Shown here piece after piece: positions 10,680 through 21,700 of a stretch of DNA of 64,000 bases. Numbering within the stretch: position 1 is the first letter of the stretch; the number at the start of each line of letters is the position of its first letter. The stretch lies in assembly GCA_001051155.2 (NCBI GenBank), contig JYIP02000005.1, forward strand, positions 1,860,001 to 1,924,000, given 5' to 3'. The position numbers and the translations under genes were made by a program. Source of the DNA: Chrysoporthe austroafricana (lineage: Eukaryota; Ascomycota; Sordariomycetes; Diaporthales; Cryphonectriaceae). Below the pieces are notes generated by a model that was not told where the DNA came from, ran no database searches, and was given only the letters and a program-made list of their open reading frames with translations.

Positions 10680-13246
10680 CTAAAATGCATCCTCGAACGG
10701 ACAGTCCACGCTGTTGTGCCCGTCCTTCTCGCACAGCGCGCACCACGCATCCGGGTCGATGACCCCGCTCTCCTTGCCCGCCACTGGGCCCGGATCCATC
10801 AGGTTCGGCGGCGGACCCTTGATCTTTTCCGGGCCCTCCGCCGCAGGCTGGGGCACGGGCGGTAGTGGCAGCCGGGGCGAGAGCGGCGCGATCTTGTACG
10901 GGTCGTGTTCGGTCACCGGCGTCAGCCCGCCGTCGTCCGCAGGCTTCGGCGCCGGCTCATCCTTGGCCCCCTGGCTTCCGAACATGTTGGTGCACGTCAG
11001 GATGTCATGCCCCGAGGTCTCGCACAGCTCGCACCAGAGGGTGCTGTTCTCTGTGATGGACGACAGCCCGTCGCTCTCGGGCATCGTGTCCAGCGTCCGC
11101 ACGCGGGCGTGTGCCTTGCGTTGCGCCTGCGGCTCTAGCGATCGCGACTCCTGCTCCTTGGCCGAGACCACGGTGTCGCGCGAGCTGCGGACGGAGGATC
11201 GGTCCGTTTCGCGCACGGTGGCCGTGCTCCCTCGGCGCAGCGCCTCCAGCTCATGCTCCAGCTCCTCCTCGTGGTTATTCTTAGTGTCGAGGAGGGCCCG
11301 GAGCTCGGCCACCTCGCGCTCGAGCTTCTCCCTTGCCGAAGTATCTTCTGCGCCCATAGGCAGTCGCTCGACATCGCCAGGTACGGAGTCCCTGCTCAGG
11401 GAATGAATGATCGCCTTGAGACCCCTGATCTCGTCCTCCTTCTGCTCGAGCTCCTTGAAGAGCGCGGACTGGTCGTCCTTGCTCGTGCCGTTCGTGCCGT
11501 TCGCCATGCCGGCCGCCTTCTCTCGTTCCCTCCTGAGCTCGGCGCGCGTCCTCTCAACCTCGCCCCGCAGGAACTCCACCTCGCCGCGGGCTTCGGCCTC
11601 TCCCCTCCTGGCATCCTCCAGACCCTCTTCTAGTTCCTGCACCAGCTCCTCTAGCTGCTTCAGCTGCGTCGCAACCGCGTCTACATCGCTCTCCCGCTCC
11701 GAGATGTGTTGTATGTCCTGCATGAGCTCCTCTATGCGCTTCTCGTAGACCCTCTCCGTCTCCGAGCTCGCCAACTCCAGCGTATCGATAGTGCTCCGGA
11801 AGTCGGCCCTGTGCGTGTCGAACTCGGCTGTGAGCATTGCGATCTTCTCGTTCTTCTCCCTGACGAGCGCCCGCAGGTGCGCCGTGTCCTTGTCGTCCAG
11901 GCTGTCCCTCCGGGCCGGGGCAGGCAGCTCGGCCTGCGCCATGAGGCTCTGCACCTCCGTGAGGCTGTTCTCCATCTCCGTCAGCGTCGCCGCCTGGTCC
12001 CGCAGCTGCCTGTCGCGGTCTGCAATCTCGAGGCGTAGCCTCTCGATCTCCTCGTCCTGGGATGCCGCCTGCTGTGGCGGGCCGCGCTGCCTCAGCCCCA
12101 GCCCCAACACAGGCCCGCCTGCGTCCTTAGGCCCCGTAATGCCGTTGTCCACAGGCGCATGCTCTTCCTCTGGAGCAAGCCCGGTGCTCCGTGCCGATAG
12201 CGCCGAGATACTGCGTGGTCCCAAGCTGAGGTTGCGGTTCGGCTGTAACATGCCCCTCTTGGCTGGGTCGCCTGGCGTCGGTGGGCCTCGGGCGCTCTGT
12301 GAGAACTTGTTCTGTGTGGGGCTTCCGTATCGTGGCAGGACCTTGCCGGGTGTCCCCATGCTTGGGCGCGCGCCTGGGTTTATCTGAAGCTTGCGCATAG
12401 GCGACTGTGGTCGGGAGAGCGAAGGTCTCGACTTCTTTCCTGTCGGGCTCGATGTGCGACCTGGGCCGACTGGCTTGCTGAACTGGGCCACGGACGGGGT
12501 GGGCGGCGTATAGTTGGTCGAGTTCTGGGTGCCGTCTTTCAGGCCGCTCGCAGAGGCGGGCGTCATCATGTTCATCGACGAGTTGAGAGGAGGGTCGCGC
12601 TTGGCGGCCTTGTTCAGCGGGAGGAAGATGCCTGCGCCCGGTATGCTGGTAGTAAAGTAGGACACACTGGAGCAAGGCGCGTCAGCAAACGTCGCTGGCC
12701 AGGGAGGGAGGTATATCAGGAGTCCTGAGGGGCCACGAACCCATCCACATCGCCGTTGTTCTTGCCGCGGGGCGCAAAGTCGGGTCGTAGCTCCACACCA
12801 GCAAAGACACCCTTCTTGCCCGGGATCGTGCCCACGAAGCGCACCGTCCCCTGCATGTCACCAGGTACATCCACGGTGTCGCCTACTGCGATGTCGCCGC
12901 CGAATGGGGCGCCCGCCCTCGGTGTCAAAGGCGAGGGCGTCATCTTGCTGCCGAGCGAGGGGGAGCCGTTCAGGGTGGCAAGGGCGTAGCTCTCTGAGGC
13001 ATCAGGAATGGCCGCGAGGGAGTTGGACGTCAGGGCGGCCTGGGAGCCCTTGCGCAGCAGCAGCGGGATCGGTGGGACGGCTTTGGAGGAGGCGTCGTCG
13101 GCGTATGCGCCTCTGAGGTTGGGTGTCGAGAGGGTCAGGACCTTGCCTGCGCCTGGAGCTCTGCGGGTGCTCAACCTGCGGAGGCCGCGTGGTGCCGTGG
13201 GGGTGGTGTTGTGGAATGGAAGGGCGGCCACCTGGGATGAAGACAT
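10680..13246 (-). CDS. CLIP-170-like microtubule plus-end protein (CAP-Gly)
   Basis: Two exons, 12741-13246 and 10680-12666, give 830 aa. A Ser/Pro-rich N-terminus precedes one CAP-Gly domain (about residues 119-185) with GTVRFVGTIPGKKGVFAGVE and GKNNGDVDG; the GKNNG signature replaces the usual GKNDG. The 74-nt intron falls exactly after DVDG and the domain resumes as VSYFTT. A basic Ser/Pro linker carries APxxG-type repeats, followed by a long coiled coil (about 375-660). The C-terminus carries two CX2CX4HX4C zinc knuckles (CELCETSGHDILTC and CALCEKDGHNSVDC), like those that bind dynactin or LIS1 in CLIP-170. Yeast Bik1, S. pombe Tip1 and Aspergillus ClipA are the fungal relatives; they track growing microtubule ends and help dynein loading and polarised growth. 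An alternative in-frame start lies 18 codons upstream at 13300. Confidence 0.9.
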
Positions 13247-16200
13247 GACGAAGGGCGGGTGGAAGGCCGCGGGGCCCCTGTCGCGGCCTGAGATTCCCAC
13301 TGTTTACGGCGCCTGCAGGTGCCGAATGAGATCGCGCCGGGGGGCTTTCACTCACCGCGGGTCCCCAGAGGCTAGAGGCTGCAGCTACTGTAGACCCCCC
13401 TGTCCCCGCTGCGGTAGAATCACTACTGGGCCGCGCAGCCTGACAGCTCCAGGTGTCCGGGAGGCGGCAAGTTCTCCAACGGTCGTCCCTGTTCCCAACG
13501 GCCCTCCCTTTCTTTGTTCAACCCCCTCCGTCAGACTGTCACGACCGCACAAGCCCTCTGGGCCTGAGGCTCGGCGGGAGCGAGGAGCTGAGCCGGCCTA
13601 GCGGGCTCCAGAGAGAAGCTTTCGGCGCGCGACGCGGTCCGTGTCTGGCGTCTGTGTGTCCCCCGGTCTAGGCTGGCGATAGCATAGAGGATACTGTCAA
13701 CGGCGTCGTCCGTAGCGCAGGTCGGAGGTCTCGCTTCGGGGATTAGCAGCAAATAGACACCGGCAGGCGATATGAGGATGCTCGTAACCGCTTCGATATA
13801 CGAGGAAAGGACAGCGAGGATGCTAGAGGGGACCGGGACCGCACAGGTGAGGAACAGAGAGGGGGGGTGACCTGGTCTTATTAGAGGAGGCCAGAAAGAT
13901 TTGACTACGGGACTGCACAGGAAAAAATAAGAATAAAACATAAAAAATTAGAGACGACGTCAAGCTGCCTCGAGCTGGCAACGTGGGCACGGTGGGCAAG
14001 GGTGGCCTCGTGGAGGGGGAGCAGCAGGGTCACGGGCTAGTCCCAATATCAACACAATATCCACAGTGACAGGCCGGCCAGATCCCTCCTCCTTGCTGTC
14101 GGCGCTCGCTAATGGTGGATAGGTGCCGCGAGCGTGGAAGCAAAAGCAACGCGGGCGCGCAGCACGATGCAGGCGATATGCGACTAGGAAATAGGGCTGT
14201 GGTGTTGTTTGGTTGTCCGGGCTCGAATCCCCGGTTCCATCTGCGATCACCTCGTCAACCGGATGCACACGGATGACGGCAGGCCGGCGCCCGCAGCCCT
14301 CATGCACCCAGCCATTGGGCCAAGCCAGGTCGACGGGATATTACGTGTCTGCGCTCCCGTCGCCAGTGCTGACTGACGTGGTGCGCGAGGAGACCGTGGC
14401 GGGTGTGATCAACCTGAGACCGCACCAATTACTCTGCCTACTGCATAGTGCTATGTGCACGGCTTGTGGTCTCGCCGAACGCTGTGGCCCAAAGGCCGCA
14501 GGCCACTTCATGTCGTCCCGAAGCACGGGGACCGGGAGGCCACGCCGGCAGCAGACGAGATGAACCTGTAATCTATCCAGACGCTCTCATTGGCGCCGGT
14601 ATCCTCCCGCGTAAGACAATGTAACCACACGGGGCCGTCTTCTACGGCTCGCGAGAACAGAGAGTGCGCTGCCAATATATTGTGGCTATACTAGAGACCG
14701 CGCGGCGGGCGCCCTCGTGGCGTCTGCGCTCCAGACTCGACCCGACTCGACGCGGGCTGCGACCCCAGGAGGAGATGGGGTGACACCCTCAACGGGGCCC
14801 TTATGCAGGAACGGGAACAGGCCGGCTGGCCCGAAGAAGCGATTGAGTGGACCCATAATACCCTGGGGCGACGGTATTATGGGTCCAGGACGACCTGGGG
14901 GATTCCATCACCTGCGGACATTGGCAATGCTACCCAAGCTCAGTCATTGCGCCCGTCGCCCTCGCGCTGTTCTTCCCTCACTGGCTGCCGCCTGCATTTG
15001 AACACGAGCTGACACGATAACTCTATACGCCTCAGAAAACACCATGCTGCAGACAAGAGGCTTGCAGCAACCACCGGCTGCATGCCGCTTTGTGCGACAG
15101 GGGTTGGAAGCCGGTGGAGATCAAGAGAGAGGACATGTATGGATATGACACTTTTGCCTGGGTCGTGCAAGGGATGAAATAGAGAGTCGTGGTCGAGGGA
15201 AAGGAAGATTACGACACGACCAGGGACAGAGCCCAGAGAGCTCAGAAAGGAAGGTATTTGGTTGTCACATCTTCGTTTCCACGCGCCAATTTAAATTGTG
15301 CGGATCTCCATGGCCTCTTTCTTCCCTTGACACAGCGTCTCTCTCCTCACCTCCCGTCCTGGACCTTGTGCGTTTGATACCAGGGCGCAAGTCCTTCCTC
15401 AATAGTTGCGTTATATCATCGAATATACCCTCTAGTCTTTGCTACGGCGCCGACTACCCCTCCGTCCTCGCAGCACGCTCTGATCATATCAGGCAATGTC
15501 CCCGCGGCCGTCTCCTAGGCCATCCGTAGCTTTTCCGAACCGTATTCCCACGTCCTCCACCATTTGAAAATTTATCAGCGTCACACATTGATCCGCCACC
15601 TTCGGGCAACACGAAACGAGAATTCTCTCCCTCTCTCTCGGGTGAGGGTCGTGATCCCCATCATCAAACTTGGCACCCCGCTGTCGCGGATTGAATGCCG
15701 CCTTGACAACGGCAGCGGAGCCCATGACCGCAACAGAGGGTACTAATATCGCGAGCCACGTATGATCAGGATGATATTCTGTGTGGCTGAGTTGAAAGCG
15801 ATAGCCGGGTTGAGGATGACATCTGTGTCGGCATTGCCTAGAACCGAAGTATATGTGAGCTCGCGGAAGACTTCCATGTTCGTGTGTCCATAGTAGAGTT
15901 GCTCAAATCACAGTGGCAAGACAAAATTTCCCTCTCCTCAAGGGAGTTAATGTACACTGCTGCAATGTGGTGAAGATCATCATCACCTGACGCTTCATTG
16001 ATCAAATTTACCTCCTCGCAGCCTTGCATCGACGAATATGTCCTTTCAATCGATGCTCAAATCATCTCCGGGAAGCATGCATCCCAGTCATCAAATCTTC
16101 CGTTCGATCACCGTCGTGTGTGCAGAGCACGAAGAAGCAATTTTCTCGTGAGAGGAATCGACGCCGAAGCCAACCGACTGCTGGCTGGACGTGGTGGCTG

Positions 16201-16319
16201 GCTGCGGACCACGGTATTCAGGGGCTGACGCCTAAAACCGGTGCTCTTCTCCAGGGTAAAGCCATCCCGTTTCTTGACAATGACCCGAAGTTGAAACCCA
16301 ATCTCTGCTGGGGGCATGG
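13247..16319. other. 3 kb gene-free interval
   Basis: Between the start of the CLIP-170-like gene and the 3' end of the 317-aa gene. Open frames here are short and have no family resemblance, and codon bias is absent. The notable element is the perfect inverted repeat at 14848-14887. A B-box-like GGCTCGAATCC near 14218 was examined for a tRNA and not supported. Confidence 0.55.
14848..14887. repeat. Perfect 15-bp inverted repeat with 10-base spacer
   Basis: TGGACCCATAATACC (14848-14862) is the exact reverse complement of GGTATTATGGGTCCA (14873-14887), separated by CTGGGGCGAC. It could form a 40-nt hairpin in either transcript or act as a dyad binding site. It is at least 1.4 kb from any supported coding exon on either side. 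Pairing stops at the next base on both sides. Confidence 0.95.
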
Positions 16320-17360
16320 TCAGGGCGGCGTGTCGTGCTCTCTCTCGATTATGTCAGATCGGCCCAGCGGGCGCGTCCCGTCGTTCAGCACCATAGCCTC
16401 TCGATGACGATGCCGCAGCCTCTGCTCCTCGGGACTTTGTTCAAGATGCCTCGGCGTAGGCTCAGCGTGGTCGCTGTCAAGAATCTCGGACTCGATGTGG
16501 AAGATTCCAAAGGTCTCGGAGACGCGCCTCGGCCCCAAGCCAGCCTTGACAAGAGCGTCCCGGCCCATGGGGCATTGTTGAATTTTGTGAATCATCTCAA
16601 CAATCCGGTTCTGTTTGCACATGTACTGAAAAAAGTTTTGTTGCCTCTCGTCGGGCGTGTCGCCCCAATTCTGCTTCGCGAGCCACTTCTCCACGATCCC
16701 CGCTTGAATTGCCTGCTCCGGTCCGTACTTCTGCATGAGCTGTGTGATGAACATGAGGGGGAGCTTCTCGGCCATGTCACGCAGTCCGTACTCGTCGAAG
16801 TACTTGTCGTCGAGCTTGTCGAGCGGCGCCCGGTCGGCGAGGCAGAACTCGAGTGAGCGCACGAATGCGGCGTATGCGCGCGGGGTATTGAACTTCGGTA
16901 CGGTCTCTGCGTCTTTATTAGCAGCGGCCACCACCGCAAGACCGGCTCAGATAAGCAAACGATAAGAACTGTATGAGAGATGAGGTTTCGTACGTGGATC
17001 CGTGATATAAGCCAGAGTGCGCAGGCACTTCAAACGCTCGTCGTACTCCGGCCGCGTGATGCCCCAGAGAAGATATTCTATCGACTCGCCGTCGTTGACC
17101 GCCCTGTCGGTGACGATCTTGCTCGCTATCTCGCGGATGGCGTAGTTGTAGTGGCTGAGCAGCGTGTCCAGCGTGTTGGACTTGAGCGAGTCCTCCGTCT
17201 CCTGCGTGATGTACTGCGTCGTAGGCTGCGGCTGCTTGATCTCGGCCTCGTCGCGCATGCGCGTCAGGAACACGCGCATCGTGGCAACGACGCTTACCAC
17301 TGCAGCCGTCAGGCCGATGAAGATCACGCGCTCGTCGCGCGCAAGTGTGAGGAGCGACAT
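16320..17360 (-). CDS. Membrane-anchored protein of unknown function (317 aa)
   Basis: Two exons, 16994-17360 and 16320-16906, give 317 aa. A single hydrophobic segment lies at about residues 12-32 (VIFIGLTAAVVSVVATMRVF), followed by a helical soluble domain. That domain includes SHYNYAIREIASKIV, YLLWGITRPEYDERLKCLRTL and FVRSLEFCLADRAPLDKLDDK, which has the look of Armadillo/HEAT-like helical pairs, and a charged C-terminus rich in Glu/Arg/His. I do not recognise the family. The topology suggests an N-terminally anchored protein facing the cytosol, on ER or mitochondrial outer membrane (inference). The 3' splice site is the least certain part; acceptor 16907 joins as ITDP-QTVPKF and keeps frame. 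It is divergent from NOP14 with a 320-bp shared promoter. Confidence 0.78.
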
Positions 17361-17680
17361 GGTGAGCGCGCGTGCTTTGCGCCAGCCGTGAAGCCGGTCG
17401 CGAGATCAGAAGCCGTTTGCGAGCCTGGGGTCTTTGCGGAGAATCGTGAAGCGCAACAGTAGAGCGGGCAGGGATCAGAGCTGTGACGTTAGTCAACAGG
17501 GTCCATCTTACTAGATTCTGCCGCTCCCACTGACTGACCGCCAAAGTTTTGCTGCTATCGATAACGACTGTGCGGGCTTCTGAAAACTCAACTTCGGTGT
17601 GTATTCCAGCCGGCACGTCAAAGTGCCCACGCCATGCGCCTCCTGCACTAAGGCACCCCTCGTGCTGAAACGCCTATAAC
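17361..17680. promoter_or_regulatory. Shared divergent promoter, 317-aa gene and NOP14
   Basis: The two start codons are 320 bases apart and point away from each other, so both promoters must lie here. I see no clear TATA box. Confidence 0.55.
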
Positions 17681-20455
17681 ATGCCTGCATCACAGCTCAA
17701 GAGGCTTAAAGCCTCTCTCCGAGATCAAGGAATCGTCGGGCCCCAGCAGTCCAAGAAGCAGAAAAAGAAGAATGCCCAGGATGAGCGAGGCCGGAACGAC
17801 AGGCGCCTCCAGCGCGGCGCCGCTCTCGAGAGCATCCGCGAGCAATTCAACCCGTTCCAATTCAAGACAAACGCACGAGGCCCAAAGTTCGCAGTCACGA
17901 CCAACAAGCCCGAGAAGAAGAAGGGTATACTCGGTCGTCCGGGAATGGCCAAGGCACTGGGCGAAGAGAGACGGAAAGAGACGCTCTTGGTCGAAATGCA
18001 GCGGCGGAACAGGACCGGTGGCATTTTCGACAGACGATTCGGCGAAGGCGACCCGAATATGACGCCAGAGATGGCCGCCGCTCAGCGTTTTGCGATGGAG
18101 AAGCAGAGGGCGCACAAGAAGTCCTCTATGTTTGATCTGGAAGAGGACGACGACCCGTCCCAGGGGATCAGCCTGACGCACGCCGGCAAGTCTCTGACCT
18201 TCGGCGAGGACGGAGAGCTCATGGATGACTTCGACGAGGAGTTCTCAGATGACGGGTCCGACATATCGGATCTGGAGGAGCACAACAGGAAGCGCTTGAA
18301 GCGGCTTCGGGATCAGGTTGCTCTTCACGAGGAAGGCGACCAGGAGGAGCCCGAGAGAAAGAAGTCGAAGAAGGAGGTCATGGAGGAGGTCATCGCCAAA
18401 TCAAAACTTCACAAGTACGAGCGGCAAGCGGCCAAGGAGGATGACGAGGATTTGCGGTTGGAACTGGACAAGGAAACAGCCGACATACGAAGGCTGCTGC
18501 TGGGACAGAACCGGAAGGAGGTCGAAAGGACACGGAATGTCGAGAACCAGCACGATTCGAAATCCGCAGTCCTCCCAGGGGTCGACAAAGATGCATTCGA
18601 GAAGGACTACGACCTTGCCGTCAAGAAGATGGTGGCAGACAAGCGGGCAAAACCGACCATGAGAACAAAGACCGAGGAACAAATTGCTGAGGAGCAGTCA
18701 AATCGCCTTCGTGAGCTTGAAGAGAAGAGGCTCAAGCGTATGAGAGGCGAGGAATCGAGCGACTCTGAGGATGAGGAAGATGACGACGAATCGGACAGCG
18801 ACGACGCCAACAAGCAGCCCGTCGTGGAGGTTATTAGGGACGACGACGGTGACGTAGATTTTGGCCTCGGTAAGGGCATCAAGATGCGGCCGACTGCCAC
18901 GGAGCTCGGGTTCGACGACGAAGACGACTTTATAATCGACGATGACCTAGTTGCAAGCGGCTCTGACTTCGAAGACATCGATGACGACGATGCATCTAAT
19001 CAGAGCGACGATGACGGAGCCGCAGAAGCCGAAGTGGACGAGGACGACGAGTTTACGAAGGGGTTGCTCACAGAGAGTGAGAGTAAGGATGCTGTCTTCA
19101 GCGAGGCGAGGCAAGGACAAGACAGCGCTCAAGCTGAGGACGGGCTGCCCTACACGTTCCCATGCCCACAGAGTCACGATGAGTTCCTGGCAGTCATACG
19201 GGACATCCCGCTACCCAAGCTCCCAACCGTCATCCAGCGCATACGAGCCTTGTACCATCCCAAGCTCCTAAGCGCCAACAAGGAGAAGCTAGGAAATTTC
19301 GCAAGAGTTCTGGTACAGCACATCGCTTACATGGGAGACGTCTCTGGCGATGATCTCTACTCAGTCTTAGAGATGCTGGTACGACACGTACATTCCCTAG
19401 CGAAGATGTTTCCCATTGAGATCGCCGGGGAGTTCCGATCACACCTGGAGGAGATGGAGCACCAGCGACCGTTGAGCCTGCGCCTCGGAGACTTGTACAT
19501 CCTGACAGCTATTGGGTCTATTTTCCCAACTTCCGATCACTTTCATCAGGTCGTCACGCCGGCTATGCTATCCATGGGACGCTTCTTGGGTCAGAAGATC
19601 CCGGACAGCTTGGCAGATTATGCCACTGGCACATACTTGTGCACATTGGCCATACAGTATCAGAAGCTTGCGAAGCGCTATGTGCCTGAAGTCATGAACT
19701 TCTCTCTGAACACTATCTGTGCTCTGGCACCTGTGCAGGCTCCGGAAAAGCTTGGGTTTTTCCCTGTTCACGAGCCAACGGTTGCCATACGGGCGATGAA
19801 TGCGAAAGAGGTTCCAATTCGCAAGCTGAAGAGTTGTGACTGCTCAGCTGCAAAGGAAGACGACTCTAGCGATGCAGCAAAGTCACTAAAGGTTGCGCTC
19901 CTGAGCGCCAACATCTCGCTCCTGCAAGCGGCATCCGAGACCTGGACAGGAAAGGCGTCTTTCTATGAGACCTTCGAACCAGCTGTCAAGACCCTGAGAT
20001 ATCTGACTTCCAAAGTCAACCGACCGCATCTCCCAGACGCCCTGCTCCAGGAGGCCGAGCGTTTGTCCACGCACTTGTCGCGGGCGTTGAAGGTTGCCAC
20101 GCTGTCACGTCGGCCCTTGGAGCTGCATCACCACCGCCCCCTGGCCATTAAGACGTATATACCCAAGTTCGAGGACGACTTCGATCCCGACAAGCACTAC
20201 GATCCGGACCGGGAGCGTGCGGAGCTGGCCAAGCTCAAGGCGGAGCACAAGAAGGAGCGCAAGGGAGCGATGCGCGAGCTGCGCAAGGACGCCAACTTCC
20301 TGGCTCGCGAGAAGCTGCGCCTCAAGAAGGAGAAGGACGCGGCTTACGAGAAGAAGTACAAGCGACTTGTTGCGGAGATCCAGGGGGAGGAGGGGCACCA
20401 GGCCAACCTCTACGACAAGGAGAAGGCGGCCAGGAAGAGGGCCAAGAATCGTTGA
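17681..20455 (+). CDS. NOP14: Nucleolar protein NOP14, small-subunit processome
   Basis: Intronless, 924 aa. The start MPASQLKRLKASLRDQGIVG and the block NPFQFKTNARGPKFAV are typical of Nop14, as are RPGMAKALGEERRKETLL and GGIFDRRFGEGDPNMTPE. Acidic Asp/Glu stretches (about 155-205 and 365-470) separate the conserved N-terminus from a helical middle (LPKLPTVIQRIRALYHPKL, LYILTAIGSIFPTSD). The end is a highly basic Lys/Arg coiled coil, a normal nucleolar feature. Nop14 works with Noc4 and Emg1 in the 90S pre-ribosome and is needed for 18S rRNA maturation and 40S export. It is longer than yeast Nop14 (810 aa), mostly through the acidic inserts. RCL1, another processome factor, is encoded 15 kb downstream. 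Confidence 0.96.
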   Translation: MPASQLKRLKASLRDQGIVGPQQSKKQKKKNAQDERGRNDRRLQRGAALESIREQFNPFQFKTNARGPKFAVTTNKPEKKKGILGRPGMAKALGEERRKETLLVEMQRRNRTGGIFDRRFGEGDPNMTPEMAAAQRFAMEKQRAHKKSSMFDLEEDDDPSQGISLTHAGKSLTFGEDGELMDDFDEEFSDDGSDISDLEEHNRKRLKRLRDQVALHEEGDQEEPERKKSKKEVMEEVIAKSKLHKYERQAAKEDDEDLRLELDKETADIRRLLLGQNRKEVERTRNVENQHDSKSAVLPGVDKDAFEKDYDLAVKKMVADKRAKPTMRTKTEEQIAEEQSNRLRELEEKRLKRMRGEESSDSEDEEDDDESDSDDANKQPVVEVIRDDDGDVDFGLGKGIKMRPTATELGFDDEDDFIIDDDLVASGSDFEDIDDDDASNQSDDDGAAEAEVDEDDEFTKGLLTESESKDAVFSEARQGQDSAQAEDGLPYTFPCPQSHDEFLAVIRDIPLPKLPTVIQRIRALYHPKLLSANKEKLGNFARVLVQHIAYMGDVSGDDLYSVLEMLVRHVHSLAKMFPIEIAGEFRSHLEEMEHQRPLSLRLGDLYILTAIGSIFPTSDHFHQVVTPAMLSMGRFLGQKIPDSLADYATGTYLCTLAIQYQKLAKRYVPEVMNFSLNTICALAPVQAPEKLGFFPVHEPTVAIRAMNAKEVPIRKLKSCDCSAAKEDDSSDAAKSLKVALLSANISLLQAASETWTGKASFYETFEPAVKTLRYLTSKVNRPHLPDALLQEAERLSTHLSRALKVATLSRRPLELHHHRPLAIKTYIPKFEDDFDPDKHYDPDRERAELAKLKAEHKKERKGAMRELRKDANFLAREKLRLKKEKDAAYEKKYKRLVAEIQGEEGHQANLYDKEKAARKRAKNR

Positions 20456-21700
20456 AGGACAAGAACGTACTGGTGCCGGACATCGTTCTTCTGCAAATAT
20501 CATCGAGTTTGTTTACATTGCGCAAGCAGTGCAGGTGATTGTTCTGTATTCACAACAGGTTGCAAGACTGCTGTCAATCTGTGTTTCTCTGCTACCTCGT
20601 ACGCATTGTCCAAGATTGTGAAACGAGGTCGCATGTTGGTGATGAATCACTACAAAGGTATATCCAGAGGATGTGGAATCGATGATGAAATCCAGGACTT
20701 GATGTGTCACAGACACCACAACGATATGTTCCTCTCTTGACAGCCAACATCGAGTAAGTGCGCTCCGCAATGAGTAGCCCCCTATCATATGCTGACACTC
20801 TTGGTATACCTACACAGTGGAGTATGTGTGCATTGTGTAACTTGGCAGGTTGGGCGAGGCGGTTCATGGATTGGCCAGTGGCCAGCAGCTCTTGTGCATC
20901 ATATTGGGGACACCGGATGTCAACCCCTGATATTGTGGCTGGCTCTGGGCCTCACATCGTCGGACTCCGCATCCCACACACTGGGTGATGTTGCCGCTGT
21001 GAAGCACCTGGCCTTCTCGAAAGGAGATACCTGCCCTTTTCTGGGCCCAGGTGGTCGAGCACGCGTTGGGTGCCTGGTGCTTGAGCCACCGGATCAACAC
21101 TGCGTAGGGTAGGGCAGGGCAGGGCGAAGGGCTGCTGGGGAAGGAGGCTTCGATGGCAAGCTGTCATTGTCGTCCCCATCAACATCCAGCATCCGGAACA
21201 CGATGTCATCGCGCAGCGGCCTACTGCGGAATATGCAGCAGCTGCTGTGAAGCTTTCAGGCAGCGCTCGCCCCAACCCTTCCTTCCATCCTTCCCCTCCT
21301 CGTCTTTTTTGATCAGCTCCTGTACCGCCACGACCTCACCTTGAATCACATGGTCAGACCGGAATCTGCCAGCAGAGCTATTTTTCCTCCCCTGTCCGCC
21401 AGCATCCGGTCACTTCTGTGATATCCCCCTCCTCCCCTCTGTTCCGGACCATTCCTACAGCTACCTACAGCCACCTACCCCTCCACCTAACCACATATTT
21501 AAAACAGTATGTCCCACCTGCGTTCCCTGAAGGCGACCTTTTCCTCTCGTTCTCTCTTGTAACGCTCGATCGACTGACTGTTGCAGACCCTTCGCGCATC
21601 CCCTTTCGCGCATCAGGTCATCCTCGTCACCATTACCCTCGCCGCTTGCAGACTGGAGGAGCTATGAACGGCAGCCAGCAACTCACACACGAGTATTCGC
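20456..21700. other. Intergenic region, NOP14 3' side and mannosidase promoter
   Basis: No supported gene. The right half is pyrimidine-rich and holds a TATA-like ATATTTAAAA at 21495-21504. A small (GGGCA)-type cluster lies near 21108-21124. Confidence 0.5.
21495..21504 (+). promoter_or_regulatory. TATA-like element of the alpha-mannosidase gene
   Basis: ATATTTAAAA within a C/T-rich stretch, 197 bases before the candidate exon-1 ATG at 21701. The placement suits a transcription start around 21560-21650. Inferred from sequence only. Confidence 0.35.

Noticed and set aside
14210..14240. tRNA B-box-like GGCTCGAATCC with a CCGGG/CCCGG stem
   Set aside because: The loop is one base too long and no A box or acceptor stem could be paired upstream.
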